DNA of 64,000 bases from NCBI RefSeq assembly GCF_038502225.1, contig NC_091369.1:13083502-13147501 (forward strand). Direction: 5' to 3'. The position numbers were made by a program, and so were the translations under genes. Positions within the stretch are counted from its first letter, which is position 1. The number at the start of each line of letters is the position of its first letter. Origin of the DNA: Cherax quadricarinatus. Lineage: Eukaryota > Arthropoda > Malacostraca > Decapoda > Parastacidae. Below, piece by piece: positions 41,466-54,693 of the stretch. Below the pieces are notes generated by a model. The model worked only from the letters and a program-made list of their open reading frames with translations, was not told the DNA's origin and made no database searches.

Positions 41466-42182
41466 TTTGATTAACGATACAGCATCTATCGTTATGACTG
41501 TGAGTGACGTCGGTTGAATGAACCAACATGGCTGACCTTGACCTTTGATCGCCCCTTCAACCACAATATAAAAATCGGCATCAGAAAATATACCAGAGGT
41601 TTAAGTTTGATGCCACTCAGAAGTATCATTCTCATGGTAGCTGTACTCACCTAATTGTGATAGCAGGGGTCTTCACTGATCGCTACCAGGAAGGTTGTGT
41701 TGAAGGTTTGAAACCGATTGGCTAAGACATTCACCAAGCGTTCCCTGGAACCCATATATTACTTCAGTTTTCCCAGTTTTTTCAATAAAATAAGCTAATT
41801 GGTACCTACTGTATACAAACCAAAATCCAACATTTCTTTAGGATATACCAATGTTTAAGGTTTGAAGCCGATCACAAAAGGTATCCTCCAGTTATTGTAG
41901 AGAAAACAGTTTATTTAATAAAGTGTCAAATTAAAACTTATACAGACCAAAATAAATGCAAACCTTCCTTTGAGTAAAGTCCAAAATAACTAAAAGTTTG
42001 AAGTTGATCAGAGGGAGCATTCTCCAGGTATTGCTTGGAATCCAGCAATTTCAAGTTTATTAACTATATAGACGCGATGTGTTCACCTCATATCTACATC
42101 TCCACTACTTTCCTTTACCTTATTAACCATGTTAGTAAGTCAGCAAATTTGAATCTACACAGCCTAAATTTACAGAGTAGTA
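41466..42182. other. Spacer, no gene
   Basis: AT-rich. The words 'ggtttgaa(g/a)ccgat(c/t)' recur at 41706, 41857 and 41998, suggesting a decayed repeat of about 145 bp. Confidence 0.4.
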
Positions 42183-42410
42183 GCCTACCCGGGACGGGTG
42201 GAAACATTGTGTGTTTCCTTAAGATACCTGCTGTCCCTGTTCACCTTGAAGTAGGCACCTGGGTGTTAGCCGACTGGTGTGGGTCGCATCCTGGGGAACA
42301 AGATTAATCTAAGCTGCCAGAAATGCTCTGCGTAACAAAGGGATTTCTATATATGTCATTGATGACAGCTATGGTCTGTTTAAGTTGTATCATGTACTTG
42401 TGGAAAAAAA

Positions 42411-42489
<79 letters not shown>
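42183..42489 (+). mobile_element. tRNA-SINE body with (ATT)n tail
   Basis: Body words shared with 55325-55560: 'acctgctgtccctgttcacc', 'ggcacctgggtgttagccga', 'gtgggtcgcatcctgggg', 'ccagaaatgctctgcgtaac', then 'gtggaaaaaaatattatt'. The head is missing. The tail has expanded into an (att)n microsatellite of about 26 units (42412-42489). Confidence 0.8.
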
Positions 42490-42544
42490 AGTTGGTTAAT
42501 TTTAGAGAAAAGCTTAGACTGATTTTTGTCATGTGTAGGTCCCA

Positions 42545-42690
42545 AGAGACGGTGTCGACACTACCAGAGACGGCGTCGACACTACCAGAGACGGTGTCGA
42601 CACTACCAGAGACGGCGTCGACACTACCAGAGACGGCGTCGACACTACCAGAGACGGCGTCGACACTACCAGAGACGGCGTCGACACTTC
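42545..42690. repeat. 21-bp minisatellite
   Basis: Seven copies of actaccagagacggcgtcgac (some ggtgtcgac). The length is a multiple of three, so it gives a TLPETAS peptide repeat on + and STPSLVV on -. Confidence 0.95.
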
Positions 42691-42719
42691 AAAAGATGAC
42701 ACAGACTGCAACAGTCGTC

Positions 42720-44815
42720 AGTCTTGCAGCAGACAGCATGGGAGTCACAGCAGACAGTACCAACATCTCAGACAGCATGGACGGCACAGACTCCTCAGAC
42801 AGCACAGCAGACATTGCCAACGTCTTAGACAGCATGGACGCACAGCAGACAGTGTCAACTCCTCAGACAGCATGGGCGGCACAGCTGACATTGCCAACAC
42901 CTCAGACAGCATGGACGGCACAACAGACAGTGCCAACTCCTCAGACAGCATGGACGGCACAGCAGACAGTACCAACACCTCAGACAGCATGGAAGGCACA
43001 GCAGACAGTGCAAACACCTCAGACAGCATGAACGGCACAATAGACAGTGCCAACACCTCAGACAGCATGGACGGCACAATAGACAGTACCAATACCTCAG
43101 ACAGCATGGACGGCACAATAGACAGTACCAATACCTCAGACAGCATGGACGGCACAATAGACAGTACCAATACCTCAGACAGCATGGACGGCACAATAGA
43201 CAGTACCAATACCTCAGACAGCATGGACGGCACAGCAGACAGTACCAGCACCTCAGACAGCATGGACGGCACAGCAGACAGTACCAGCACCTCAGACAGC
43301 ATGGACGGCACAGCAGACAGTACCAGCACCTCAGAGAGCATGGACGGCACAATAGACAGTGCCAACACTTCAGACAGCATGGACGGCACAGCAGACAGTA
43401 CCAGCACCTCAGACAGCATGGACGGCACAGCAGACAGTACCAGCACCTCAGACAACATGGACGGCACAGCAGACAGTACCAGCACCTCAGAGAGCATGGA
43501 CGGCACAATAGACAGTGCCAACACTTCAGACAGCATGGACGGCACAGCAGACAGTACCAGCACCTCAGACAGCATGGACGGCACAGCAGACAGTACCAGC
43601 ACCTCAGACAACATGGACGGCACAGCAGACAGTACCAGCACCTCAGAGAGCATGGACGGCACAATATACAGTGCCAACACTTCAGACAGCATGGACGGCA
43701 CAGCAGACAGTACCAGCACCTCAGACAACATGGACGGCACAGCAGACAGTACCAGCACCTCAGAGAGCATGGACGGCACAATAGACAGTGCCAACACTTC
43801 AGACAGCATGGACGGCACAGCAGACAGTACCAGCACCTCAGACAGCATGGACGGCACAGCAGACAGTACCAGCACCTCAGAGAGCATGGACGGCACAATA
43901 GACAGTGCCAACACTTCAGACAGCATGGACGGCACAGCAGACAGTACCAGCACCTCAGACAGCATGGACGGCACAGCAGACAGTACCAGCACCTCAGACA
44001 ACATGGACGGCACAGCAGACAGTACCAGCACCTCAGAGAGCATGGACGGCACAATAGACAGTGCCAACACTTCAGACAGCATGGACGGCACAGCAGACAG
44101 TACCAGCACCTCAGACAACATGGACGGCACAGCAGACAGTACCAGCACCTCAGAGAGCATGGACGGCACAATAGACAGTGCCAACACTTCAGACAGCATG
44201 GACGGCACAGCAGACAGTACCAGCACCTCAGACAGCATGGACGGCACAGCAGACAGTACCAGCACCTCAGAGAGCATGGACGGCACAATAGACAGTGCCA
44301 ACACTTCAGACAGCATGGACGGCACAGCAGACAGTACCAGCACCTCAGACAGCATGGACGGCACAGCAGACAGTACCAGCACCTCAGACAACATGGACGG
44401 CACAGCAGACAGTACCAGCACCTCAGAGAGCATGGACGGCACAATAGACAGTGCCAACACTTCAGACAGCATGGACGGCACAGCAGACAGTACCAGCACC
44501 TCAGACAACATGGACGGCACAGCAGACAGTACCAGCACCTCAGAGAGCATGGACGGCACAATAGACAGTGCCAACACTTCAGACAGCATGGACGGCACAG
44601 CAGACAGTACCAGCACCTCAGACAGCATGGACGGCACAGCAGACAGTACCAGCACCTCAGACAACATGGACGGCACAGCAGACAGTACCAGCACCTCAGA
44701 GAGCATGGACGGCACAATAGACAGTGCCAACACTTCAGACAGCATGGACGGCACAGCAGACAGTACCAGCACCTCAAACAGCATGGACGGTGCAGCAGAC
44801 AGTGTCAGGAGAGAG
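42720..44815. repeat. 39-bp minisatellite with higher-order structure
   Basis: About 53 units of 39 bp ('agcatggacggcacagcaga' + 'cagtaccagcacctcagac'). Variants: 'aatagacagtgccaacactt', 'cctcagagagcatgg' and 'cctcagacaacatgg'. From about 43240 they recur in ordered groups of three or four units. All long ORFs here (up to 731 codons on -, 660 on +) follow from the unit length being 13 codons without a stop. In one + frame the 'caatagaca' variant does create TAG stops. Confidence 0.95.
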
Positions 44816-45049
44816 CTGGGGCGCGGCAGCGCAAGGTGTCCACTTGGGGGGTGAAGCAGCCGCTGCGTTAAGTGGTGCAAGTGAAACAATGGAGGCGAGG
44901 AATCACGAGGCCTTTGTGAAGCAAGAGGAAGGAGAGGCATTGAGCAGCCCGGAGAACAATGCTACACACCAGACGTACTAGGCAGGTTCAACTTGCACAT
45001 TATCCAACTTTATTATTCTAGCCTCTTACCAAGATACGTATGACAGACG
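44816..45049. other. Unique sequence between two arrays
   Basis: One + frame runs out of the 39-bp array through 'SGASETMEARNHEAFVKQEE' to a stop at 44979-44981. I see no splice partner or domain, so I do not call an exon, but it is the least repetitive open sequence in this region. Confidence 0.35.
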
Positions 45050-45360
45050 CTCTCTTTCTCTCTCCTTCCTTCCTTCCTTCCTTCATTCTCTTCTTCCTTC
45101 CTTCCCTTCTTTCTTCCTTGCTTCCTTCCCTTCTTTCTTCCTTGCTTCCTTCCCTTCTTTCTTCCTTGCTTCCTTCCATTCTTTCTTCATTGGTTCCTTC
45201 CATTATTTCTTCATTGCTTCCTCCTCCTTCCATCCTTGCCTCTCTTCCTTCATTCCATTTATTTTCTTCCTTCCTTGCTTTAATTTCTTCCCTCTTATCT
45301 TCCGCATTCCCTTGTTTCCCTTCCTTCCTTCTTTTCTTTCGTTCCTTCCTTCACCTTCAG
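45050..45360. repeat. CTTC/CCTT-rich low-complexity tract
   Basis: Degenerate (cttc)n with a loose 28-bp higher repeat around 'ttccttgcttccttcccttc' and 'tttc'. Directly precedes the 33-bp array. Confidence 0.9.
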
Positions 45361-45364
45361 CCTT

Positions 45365-47875
45365 AACACCACCACTTTCTACGCCAATACCACCACTATC
45401 TACGACACCAGCTTCTACACCACCTCCACTATCTACGACACCAGCTTCTACACCACCTCCACTATCTACGACACCAGCTTCTACACCACCTCCACTATCT
45501 ACGACACCAGCTACTACAACACCACCACTATCTAAGACACCAGCTACTACAACACCACCACTATCTACGGCACCAGCTACTACACCACCACCACTATCTA
45601 CAACACCAGCTTCTACACCACCACCACTATCTACACCACCAGCTACTACACCACCACCACTATCTACAACACCAGCTTCTACAACACCACCACTATCTAC
45701 AACACTAGCTTCTACACCACCTCCACTATCTACGACACCAGCTTCTACACCACCTCCACTATCTACGACACCAGCTTCTACACCACCTCCACTATCTACA
45801 ACACCAGCTTCTACACCACCTCCACTATCTACGACACCAGCTTCTACACCACCACCACTATCTACGACACCAGCTTCTACACCACCACCACTATCTACGA
45901 CACCAGCTTCTACACCACCTCCACTATCTACGACACCAGCTTCTACACCACCACCACTATCTACGACACCAGCTTCTACACCACCTCCACTATCTACAAC
46001 ACCAGCTTCTACACCACCTCCACTATCTACGACACCAGCTTCTACACCACCACCACTATCTACGACACCAGCTTCTACACCACCTCCACTATCTACGACA
46101 CCAGCTTCTACACCACCTCCACTATCTACGACACCAGCTACTACAACACCACTACTATCTACGACACCAGCTACTACAACACCACCACTATCTACGACAC
46201 CAGCTTCTACACCACCACCACTATCTACGACACCAGCTTCTACACCACCTCCACTATCTACGACACCAGCTTCTACACCACCTCCACTATCTACGACACG
46301 AGCTTCTACACAACCTCCAGTATCTACGACACCAGCTACTACAACACCACCACTATCTACGACACCAGCTTCTACACCACCTCCACTATCTACGACACCA
46401 GCTACTACACCACCACCACTATCTACGACACCAGCTTCTACACCACCTCTACTATCTACGACACGAGCTTCTACACCACCTCCATTATCTACGACACCAG
46501 CTACTACAACACCACCACCATCTACGACACCAGCTTCTACACCACCTCCACTATCTACAACACCAGCTTCTACACCACCTCCACTATCTACGACACGAGC
46601 TTCTACACCACCTCCACTATCTACGACACCAGCTTCTACACCACCTCCACTATCTACGACACCAGCTTCTACATCACCACCACTACTATCTACGACACCA
46701 GCTTCTACACCACCTCCACTATCTACAACACCAGCTTCTACACCACCTCCACTATCTACGACACCAGCTTCTACACCACCTCCACTATCTACGACACCAG
46801 CTTCTACACCACCTCCACTATCTACAACACCAGCTTCTACACCACCACCACTATCTACGACACCAGCTTCTACACCACCTCCACTATCTACAACACCAGC
46901 TTCTACACCACCTCCACTATCTACGACACCAGCTTCTGCACCACCTCCACTATCTACGACACCAGCTTCTACACCACCACCACTATCTACGACACCAGCT
47001 TCTACACCACCTCCACTATCTACGACACCAGCTTCTACACCACCTCCACTACCTACGACACCAGCTTCTACACCAACTCTACTATCTACGACACGAGCTT
47101 CTACACCACCTCCACTATCTACGACACCAGCTTCTACACCACCTCCACTATCTACGACACCAGCTTCTACACCACCTCCACTATCTACGACACGAGCTTC
47201 TACACCACCTCCACTATCTACGACACCAGCTTCTACACCACCACCACTATCTACGACACCAGCTTCTACACCACCTCCACTATCTACAACACCAGCTTCT
47301 ACACCACCTCCACTATCTACAACACCAGCTTCTACACCACCTCCACTATCTACGACACCAGCTTCTACACCACCTCCACTATCTACGACACGAGCTTCTA
47401 CACCACCTCCACTATCTACGACACCAGCTTCTACACCACCACCACTATCTACGACACCAGCTTCTACACCACCTCCACTATCTACAACACCAGCTTCTAC
47501 ACCACCTCCACTATCTACGACACCAGCTTCTACACCACCTCCACTATCTACAACACCAGTTTCTACACCACCTCCACTATCTACGACACGAGCTTCTACA
47601 CCACCACCACTATCTACGACACCAGCTTCTACACCACCTCCACTATCTACAACACCAGCTTCTACACCACCTCCACTATCTACGACACCAGCTTCTACAC
47701 CACCTCCACTATCTACGACACCAGCTTCTACACCACCTCCACTATCTACGACACCAGCTTCTACACCACCTCCACTATCTACAACACCAGCTTCTACACC
47801 ACCTCCACTATCTACGACACCAGCTTCTACACCACCTCCACTATCTACGACACCAGCTTCTACACCACCTCCACT
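45365..47875. repeat. 33-bp minisatellite encoding Ser/Thr/Pro repeats
   Basis: About 76 units of 33 bp ('tctacgacaccagcttctac' + 'accacctccacta'). Variants: caacacc, cgacacg, accaccacc and gctactaca. The + frame reads STTPASTPPPL without a stop for 871 codons; the - frame reads VDSGGGVEAGV for 898 codons. Mucin-like composition on +, but no signal peptide beyond the translated CTTC tract and no neighbouring exon. Confidence 0.95.
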
Positions 47876-48059
47876 CCATGAACTAGTACGTCTCACCACC
47901 TTGGAAACAGGCGGTAACCTGAGTTAACTGAAGAAAAGAGAAAGGTAGTGCCAGTTGCTGAGAGAGTCCTCCACCATCATTATTAAGTCATTTTTCTTAC
48001 AAAAATCCAACAGAGGTACAATAACGTAAAATGGAACATGTGTAGCTAGTTTTAACGTG

Positions 48060-48150
48060 AGAGAAAGAGAAAGAGAGACAGACAGACAGAGACAGGCAGG
48101 CAGAGAGACGGACAGACAGACAGACAGAGGGAAAGAGAAGCTGATAAAGA
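48060..48150. repeat. (GACA)n / purine-rich microsatellite
   Basis: 'gagagaaagagaaagagaga', then 'cagacagacagagacaggca' and similar; short imperfect runs. Confidence 0.85.
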
Positions 48151-48299
48151 GAGATAAGACAAAATGGCAATTCCCAAGTGATAGTAACTCCGGCTCTGCT
48201 GGAAGGAAACCTTTGAAGCTGTCGTAGCTACTGAACCTTCACTGGAATATCTGACGATATCCTCATCACCCTACTGAAGTCTGTCAACTCAGACTGACA

Positions 48300-48465
48300 C
48301 ATTGGGAAACTATCATACGAGACGAAACATGACAGGAAAGCTATCATGCATGATGGAACATGACAGGAAAACTATCATGCGTGATGGAACATGACAGGAA
48401 AACTATCATGCGTGATGGAACATGACAGGAAAACTATCATGCGTGATGGAACATGACAGGAAAAA
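48300..48465. repeat. 31-bp tandem repeat
   Basis: Five units around 'catgacaggaaaactatcat' + 'gcgtgatggaa'. The two outermost copies differ slightly (gaaagctatc, gaaaaacc). Confidence 0.9.
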
Positions 48466-49035
48466 CCTTTGAGTGTGACGGGCGTGTTAGGAAAACACAA
48501 GTCCTGCTCTAACCTTTTAAAATCTATATAGATCAGGATGGTCGCACAACACAGGGCATCTACGACCAAATTTACCTACTAAAATACGCCAGTGATTCGC
48601 ATCCCATCGTTCTATTAACCATATTGTAAGTAGCTCTCAGCTGTGTAATAGACTGGGCTGTAATAATTCTATTTTCATTTTTTTAACCTAAAAGTGCATT
48701 TTCTATTATTTTAAAGATGTGGAAAAGGTTTAAAAAATGTGGTTCTGATCGGAAATTGGTTTTGGATGCAAAACTCCTCCGATATCACTGTAGGACAAGT
48801 TATAGTTTCTAAGTTGTGGAGGAAGCTTGGCCAGTAGTTTGTGCTTCCAATGTATCTAGTGCAGGAGGGTAGAACACAGCCACCGGGGCCGCGGGGTTAT
48901 TGACACCCCTGGGACACAATCCAGGTAGAATCCAAGTAGGTAGACTCCACGAAAATGCGAGCCTGGAGCTCTACCTCTAGGGTACTCTAGGCTCTACCCT
49001 GGAACCAGAGCCTAGAGCTCTAGTCCCAGGATAAT
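48466..49035. other. Spacer with a fragment of the 'aggcctggtcatgg' repeat family
   Basis: 48885-48930 reads 'ggggccgcggggttattgac' and 'acccctgggacacaatccag', as at 19970 and 49760. From 48960 to 49025 'gagcctagagctctag(g)' words repeat. No gene. Confidence 0.5.
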
Positions 49036-49303
<268 letters not shown>

Positions 49304-49429
49304 TGAGGGGCTTATGGAATTCTGTAGAGACTTCAGGCGTCCTGGTGCAGGTAAAATAATTTCTTGTCAGCAGTGACTGGTTATCAATTGACACAGGACT
49401 GTCTCAGGTAACTCCCTGACAAACACACA

Positions 49430-49803
49430 GAGCAACATAACAGAAATCACTCCCTACGAAAGTAAAAGACTGGGCAGGCGATGCAAAATGCCCCCAATTA
49501 AAAGTAGGGGCGCCATTGGTACACTAAGGGAAAACACCATAAGTGTCCGGGGCCCAGGACTGTTCAACAGCCTCCCATCAAGCATTAGGGGAATTACCAA
49601 TAAACCCCTAGCTGCTTTCAAGAGAGAGCTGGTCAGATACCTAAATTCAGTGCCGGATCAGCCGGGCTGTGGCTCGTACGTTGGACTGCGTGCGGCCAGC
49701 AGTAACAGCCTGGTTGATCAGGCCCTGATCCACCTGGAGGCCTGGTCATGGACCGGGTCGCGGGGGCGTTAATCCCCGGAATAACCTCCGGGTAACCAGG
49801 TAA
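49430..49803 (+). mobile_element. LINE 3' end, third non-LTR family
   Basis: Encodes the C-terminus of a reverse-transcriptase ORF: SKRLGRRCKMP-like lead-in, then ISVRGPGLFNSLPSSIRGIT, AAFKRELVRYLNSVPDQPGC and GSYVG. It is followed by a 3' UTR with 'ggatcaggccctgatccacc', 'tggaggcctggtcatggac' and 'ataacctccgggtaaccag'. The 'FNSLP..iR....FKr.L..yL...PDqP' pattern is usual for CR1-like LINE C-termini. Fragments of the same 3' end lie at 19935, 31225 and 48885. Confidence 0.75.
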
Positions 49804-50204
49804 CGCACTTAGAAAAGAAAGTGGGAACGTGAAAATAGTGGGGCACTGTGGCAGGCCTACTGGCCCGTGCTACGCAGGTTCAACTCACTTCCTACCCTCA
49901 CCCACTCGTGTACTGCACGATACTTAAGAGGTTGTTCCACTCATGTACACCTGAGCTACGGGACTCTCAACCTTTCCTTGATGTCCTCCTCATCAACAAC
50001 AATAATAACTTCCTGTATAAATGCTTAGAGAAACTACCAATAAAGACCATCTAATCGACCATAGCTCTCACAGTGACCTCAAAAAAGAAGTGTGATTATA
50101 AATTTCTTTGTAGACATCTTCAGGATCTGTAGTAGTGAGGACCTTCTTGAGGAATATACACAGAAAGAGATTCTTCTCTGTGAATAAATGGTTTACAAAT
50201 TCGA

Positions 50205-50640
50205 CAAGTTGATAAATGAGACACTTGTGCAACATTTGGGTATCTTCATTCTGGAAATGTTTCGCTATTCAGGGGCTTTTTCAGTCCAATGCAGACAACA
50301 TCTTGGGATCTTGATGCAGGTATTTCTTCAACACTTGTCTAACCTATAGACACGACCTACTTCCACTAGTGCCTTTTTTTCGTTGGTGACTCCGCCTACC
50401 ACTGCTCCACGTCACCTCATCTATCATCAATATATAAGTTCCAACCCCGCGAATATGCTTCACTTTTGAAAAAAATGACTGAAAACATCCACTCAAGGCT
50501 GAGGGACTGATTACCTCAAACTCCTCCTCTTATTCCACCTTTTTCTGCACTGGACTGAAGAAGCCACTGTATGATGAAACATTCCCAGAATAAAAATACT
50601 CTTCTGCTAAACCCAGGCTCTTGGTATCTTTACCATTCCC
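50205..50640. repeat. Two copies of the 'gaaatgtttcgc / gaagaagccactg' dispersed repeat
   Basis: 50205-50300 ('gttgataaatgagacacttg', 'gaaatgtttcgctattcagg') and 50485-50610 ('ggctgagggactgattacct', 'tggactgaagaagccactgt', 'gatgaaacattcccag'). They are in opposite orientation with about 190 bp between. Confidence 0.6.
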
Positions 50641-51477
50641 AGAGGAAACACTGCGGGTGATCACTGACTGGTTCTACCAGGCTGACAGATTGATCGAGGG
50701 AGGGACTAGCGATTTTTTTTTTATTATTTCTGGTCCAATATCAATTAAATTTTTACAGTGATTTAAGCAGCATTTGAAGCCTACACACTGTGTTTGTAGT
50801 GACTTTTTGCCTTAAAAGATATATAGGAAAAAATAAGTAGTGCCCTATTGTATAGGCACTATAGGGCATAAAACTCTCCCTTATCTACAAAATTGGTGAA
50901 ATGTACAATGCTTTAGTTGACATCAGATGAAAGATGAGGGATAGATAATCTTGGTACTAACCCCATTTGAGCGAAAATGTCAATAAATTACATAATAAAA
51001 AATATTGAAGTTTATTATTTTTTAAGGATTTTTTTGGGGAGAAAAAATCATGACACTCCTATAAATACTTTTCACCAAAAAGGGAAAATAATGTCAATAA
51101 CTTATTCCTGAGTTATACATATATTACGTTTTCTGTAAAACTCTACGGTTACGGTACGCCACATTTCACTATGTCGCACACCTTAACACAGTTCACAGGT
51201 GACTGAGCTGTTATCTCTCCCTGAATTTCAGTGAAGTCCTCAGAGAAATTGCAATGTTGTGTATTTAGAATGAAGCAATCATAAAAATCGTAATTTTTGG
51301 AGGAAAAAAACACATTTTTTTGGGAAAAACATACTTAGAAATATGATAGAAACAAGCCAATTACATCAACATGTTGCCAGAATTATGCACTATTTTTCGG
51401 TAAGAAGATATTTTTTCCATATTTTTTCAATTTTCCTTTTTTATCACTCCTAAAAGATTCGCATCTCCCTCATTGAG
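50641..51477. other. AT-rich spacer
   Basis: No ORF or recognised repeat apart from 'cactgactggttctaccagg' 'ctgacaga' at 50660-50690, one unit of the array at 51478. Confidence 0.45.
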
Positions 51478-51722
51478 GTTTCTATCATCACCCTGAACAC
51501 CACCCTGAACACCACCAGTGAACACTGACTGGTTCTACTAGGCTGACAGACTGAGGCTTCCAACACCACCCTGAACACCACCCTGAACACCACCAGTGAA
51601 CACTGACTGGTTCTACTAGGCTGACAGACTGAGGCTTCCAACACCACCCTGAACACCACCAGTGAACACTGACTGGTTCTACCAGTCTGACAGACTAACG
51701 CTTCCATCACCACCAGTGAACA
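51478..51722. repeat. Tandem repeat, about 66-84 bp units
   Basis: Three units built from 'accaccctgaacaccacc', 'agtgaacactgactggttct' and 'ctgacagactgaggcttcc'; the first element is itself duplicated in places. Confidence 0.9.
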
Positions 51723-52095
51723 CTGCTGCTGTGTTCATCATTATGGACACAAGTGCACAGTTCACCTGGGCATCCAGTCCGATCAACACAGCCACAACGA
51801 GGACTTAAAGCATCCCACGTGGGGATTCAATCCCTTTTACACAGGAGTAACAGCCAGAGATTTGGACACGACCACAGGAACATAAATACAGTAGAAGATT
51901 ACATGACACACAGCCTGCATGTATGCTACACTAGAAGATACATGCATATCTCGTGAATTTTTAGCAAACACATCTACTGTATCAAGAGAATGAATGCTGT
52001 ATTTCACTTACTGTATAATATTTTAATGATTTATTACAGTGCTTATTAACCAAAAAATGGAATTTGTCTTTATAAGCTTGTAGTTACACCGGCTG

Positions 52096-52269
<174 letters not shown>

Positions 52270-52379
52270 ATTACATTTGCTCTCTCTCTCTTTCTCTTGG
52301 TTATTTTATTTAACACACAGTTTATAATATCTTTCTCCTTATCTTTATATTTCACAAAGTTAACACTGAGTAGTAGTGT

Positions 52380-52570
52380 GTAACACAGTCATACACATTT
52401 ATACACAGTAATACACATTCATGCGCATCCATACACAGTCATGTGCATCCATACATAGTCATACACAGTCATGCACATTCGTACATAGTCATACATTGTC
52501 ATATATATTCATACACAGACATGCGCATTCTTACACAGTCATAGCCAATCATACAGTCATACACTGTGCG
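52380..52570. repeat. Degenerate 'cacagtcatacacattcat' repeats
   Basis: Loose 10-12 bp alternations of 'atacacagtcat' and 'gcacattc' variants. Confidence 0.8.
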
Positions 52571-52856
52571 AACTTCAGGTAACGAGTTAAAAAAACGTTC
52601 ATTATTGAACGTATTACGCAGCAGTTCAATAACAGAAGCAACCGCGGGTAAATAATACGCTAGTTTGTCATCTATTCAGACCCACGACAGTGATTATTTG
52701 ACTACTGTAGCCAGCAAGGAAAAATTTCAATTATAATTTGTGCTGGAAGAAAGGGAAAATAATGTGTGTGTAGTGAGTGCTTATTTAAGCTAACCTGAAC
52801 CCGCAGCGCCTCTCAGAATGACTATCATCATTCTCTGATTCATGCTGGGGAGTACT

Positions 52857-54693
52857 GTCTGAATCATACTGTAGCAACATTGTCAGCATCATACTGTAGC
52901 AACATTGTCTGCACCATACTGTAGCAACATTGTCAGCATCATACTGTAGCAACATTGTCAACATCATACTGTAGCAACATTGTCAGCATCATACTGTAGC
53001 AACATTGTCAGCATCATACTGTAGCAACATTGTCAGCATCATACTGTAGCAACATTGTCAGCATCATACTGTAGCAACATTGTCAGCATCATACTGTAGC
53101 AACATTGTCAGCACCATACTGTAGCAACATTGTCAGCATCATACTGTAGCAACATTGTCAGCATCATACTGTAGCAACATTGTCTGCACCATACTGTAGC
53201 AACATTGTCAGCATCATACTGTAGCAACATTGTCAGCATCATACTGTAGCAACATTGTCAGCATCATACTGTAGCAACATTGTCAGCATCATACTGTAGC
53301 AACATTGTCAGCACCATACTGTAGCAACATTGTCAGCATCATACTGTAGCAACATTGTCAGCATCATACTGTAGCAACATTGTCAGCATCATACTGTAGC
53401 AACATTGTCAGCACCATACTGTAGCAACATTGTCAGCATCATACTGTAGCAACATTGTCAGCATCATACTGTAGCAACATTGTCAGTACCATACTGTAGC
53501 AACATTGTCAGCACCATACTGTAGCAACATTGTCAGCATCATACTGTAGCAACATTATCAGCACCATACTGTAGCAACATTGTCAGCATCATACTGTAGC
53601 AACATTGTCAGCATCATACAGTAGCAACATTGTCAGCATCATACTGTAGCAACATTGTCAGCACCATACTGTAGCAACATTGTCAGCACCATACTGTAGC
53701 AACATTGTCAGCATCATACTGTAGCAACATTGTCAGCATCATACTGTAGCAACATTGTCAGCATCATACTGTAGCAACATTGTCAGTACCATACTGTAGC
53801 AACATTGTCAGCATCATACTGTAGCAACATTGTCAGCATCATACTGTAGCAACATTGTCAGCATCATACTGTAGCAACATTGTCAGTACCATACTGTAGC
53901 AACATTGTCAGCACCATATTGTAGCAACATTCTCTGGACCATACTGTAGCAACAATCCTGGACCATACTGTACCAACATTCTCTGGACCATACTGTAGCA
54001 ACATTCTCTGGACCATACTGTAGCAACATTCTCTGGACCATACTGTAGTAACATTCTCTGGACCATACTGTAGCAACATTCTCTGGACCATACTGTAGCA
54101 ACATTCTCTGGACCATACTGTAGCAACATTCTCTGGACCATACTGTAGCAACATTCTCTGGATCATACTGTAGCAACATAATCTGCACCATACTGTAGCA
54201 ACATTCTCTGTACCATACTGTAGCAACATTCTCTGCACCATACTTTAGCAACATTCTTTGGACCATACTGTAGCAACATTCTCTAGACCATACTGTAGCA
54301 ACATTCTCTGGATCATACTGTAGCAACATAATCTGCACCATACTGTAGCAACATTCTCTGCACCATACTTTAGCAACATTCTCTGCACCATACTTTAGCA
54401 ACATTCTCTGGACCATACTGTAGCAACATTCTCTGGACCATACTGTAGCAACATAATCTGCACCATACTGTAGTAACATTTTCTGCACCATACTGTAGCA
54501 ACATTCTCTGCACCATACTTTAGCAACATTCTCTGCACCATACTTTAGCAACATTCTCTGGACCATACTGTAGCAACATTCTCTGGACCATACTGTAGCA
54601 ACATAATCTGCACCATACTGTAGTAACATTTTCTGCACCATACTGTAGCAACATTCTCTGCACCATACTGTAGCAACATTCTCTGGACCAAAC
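52857..54693. repeat. 25-bp minisatellite, two subarrays
   Basis: About 73 units sharing 'catactgtagcaacatt'. Up to about 53925 the variable part is 'gtcagcat' (or gtcagcac); after that 'ctctggac', 'ctctgcac' or 'aatctgcac'. In the second part groups of about eight units repeat (54240-54450 against 54370-54640). Long ORFs on - (252 codons) are artefacts. Confidence 0.96.

Noticed and set aside
42745..44940. ORFs of 640-731 codons on the - strand and 660 on the + strand
   Set aside because: They are produced by a 39-bp tandem repeat whose length is divisible by three; the same stretch is open in several frames and has no domain or splice context.
45203..47899. 898-codon - strand ORF (VDSGGGVEAGV repeats)
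   Set aside because: Translation of the 33-bp minisatellite in the opposite frame; low complexity only.
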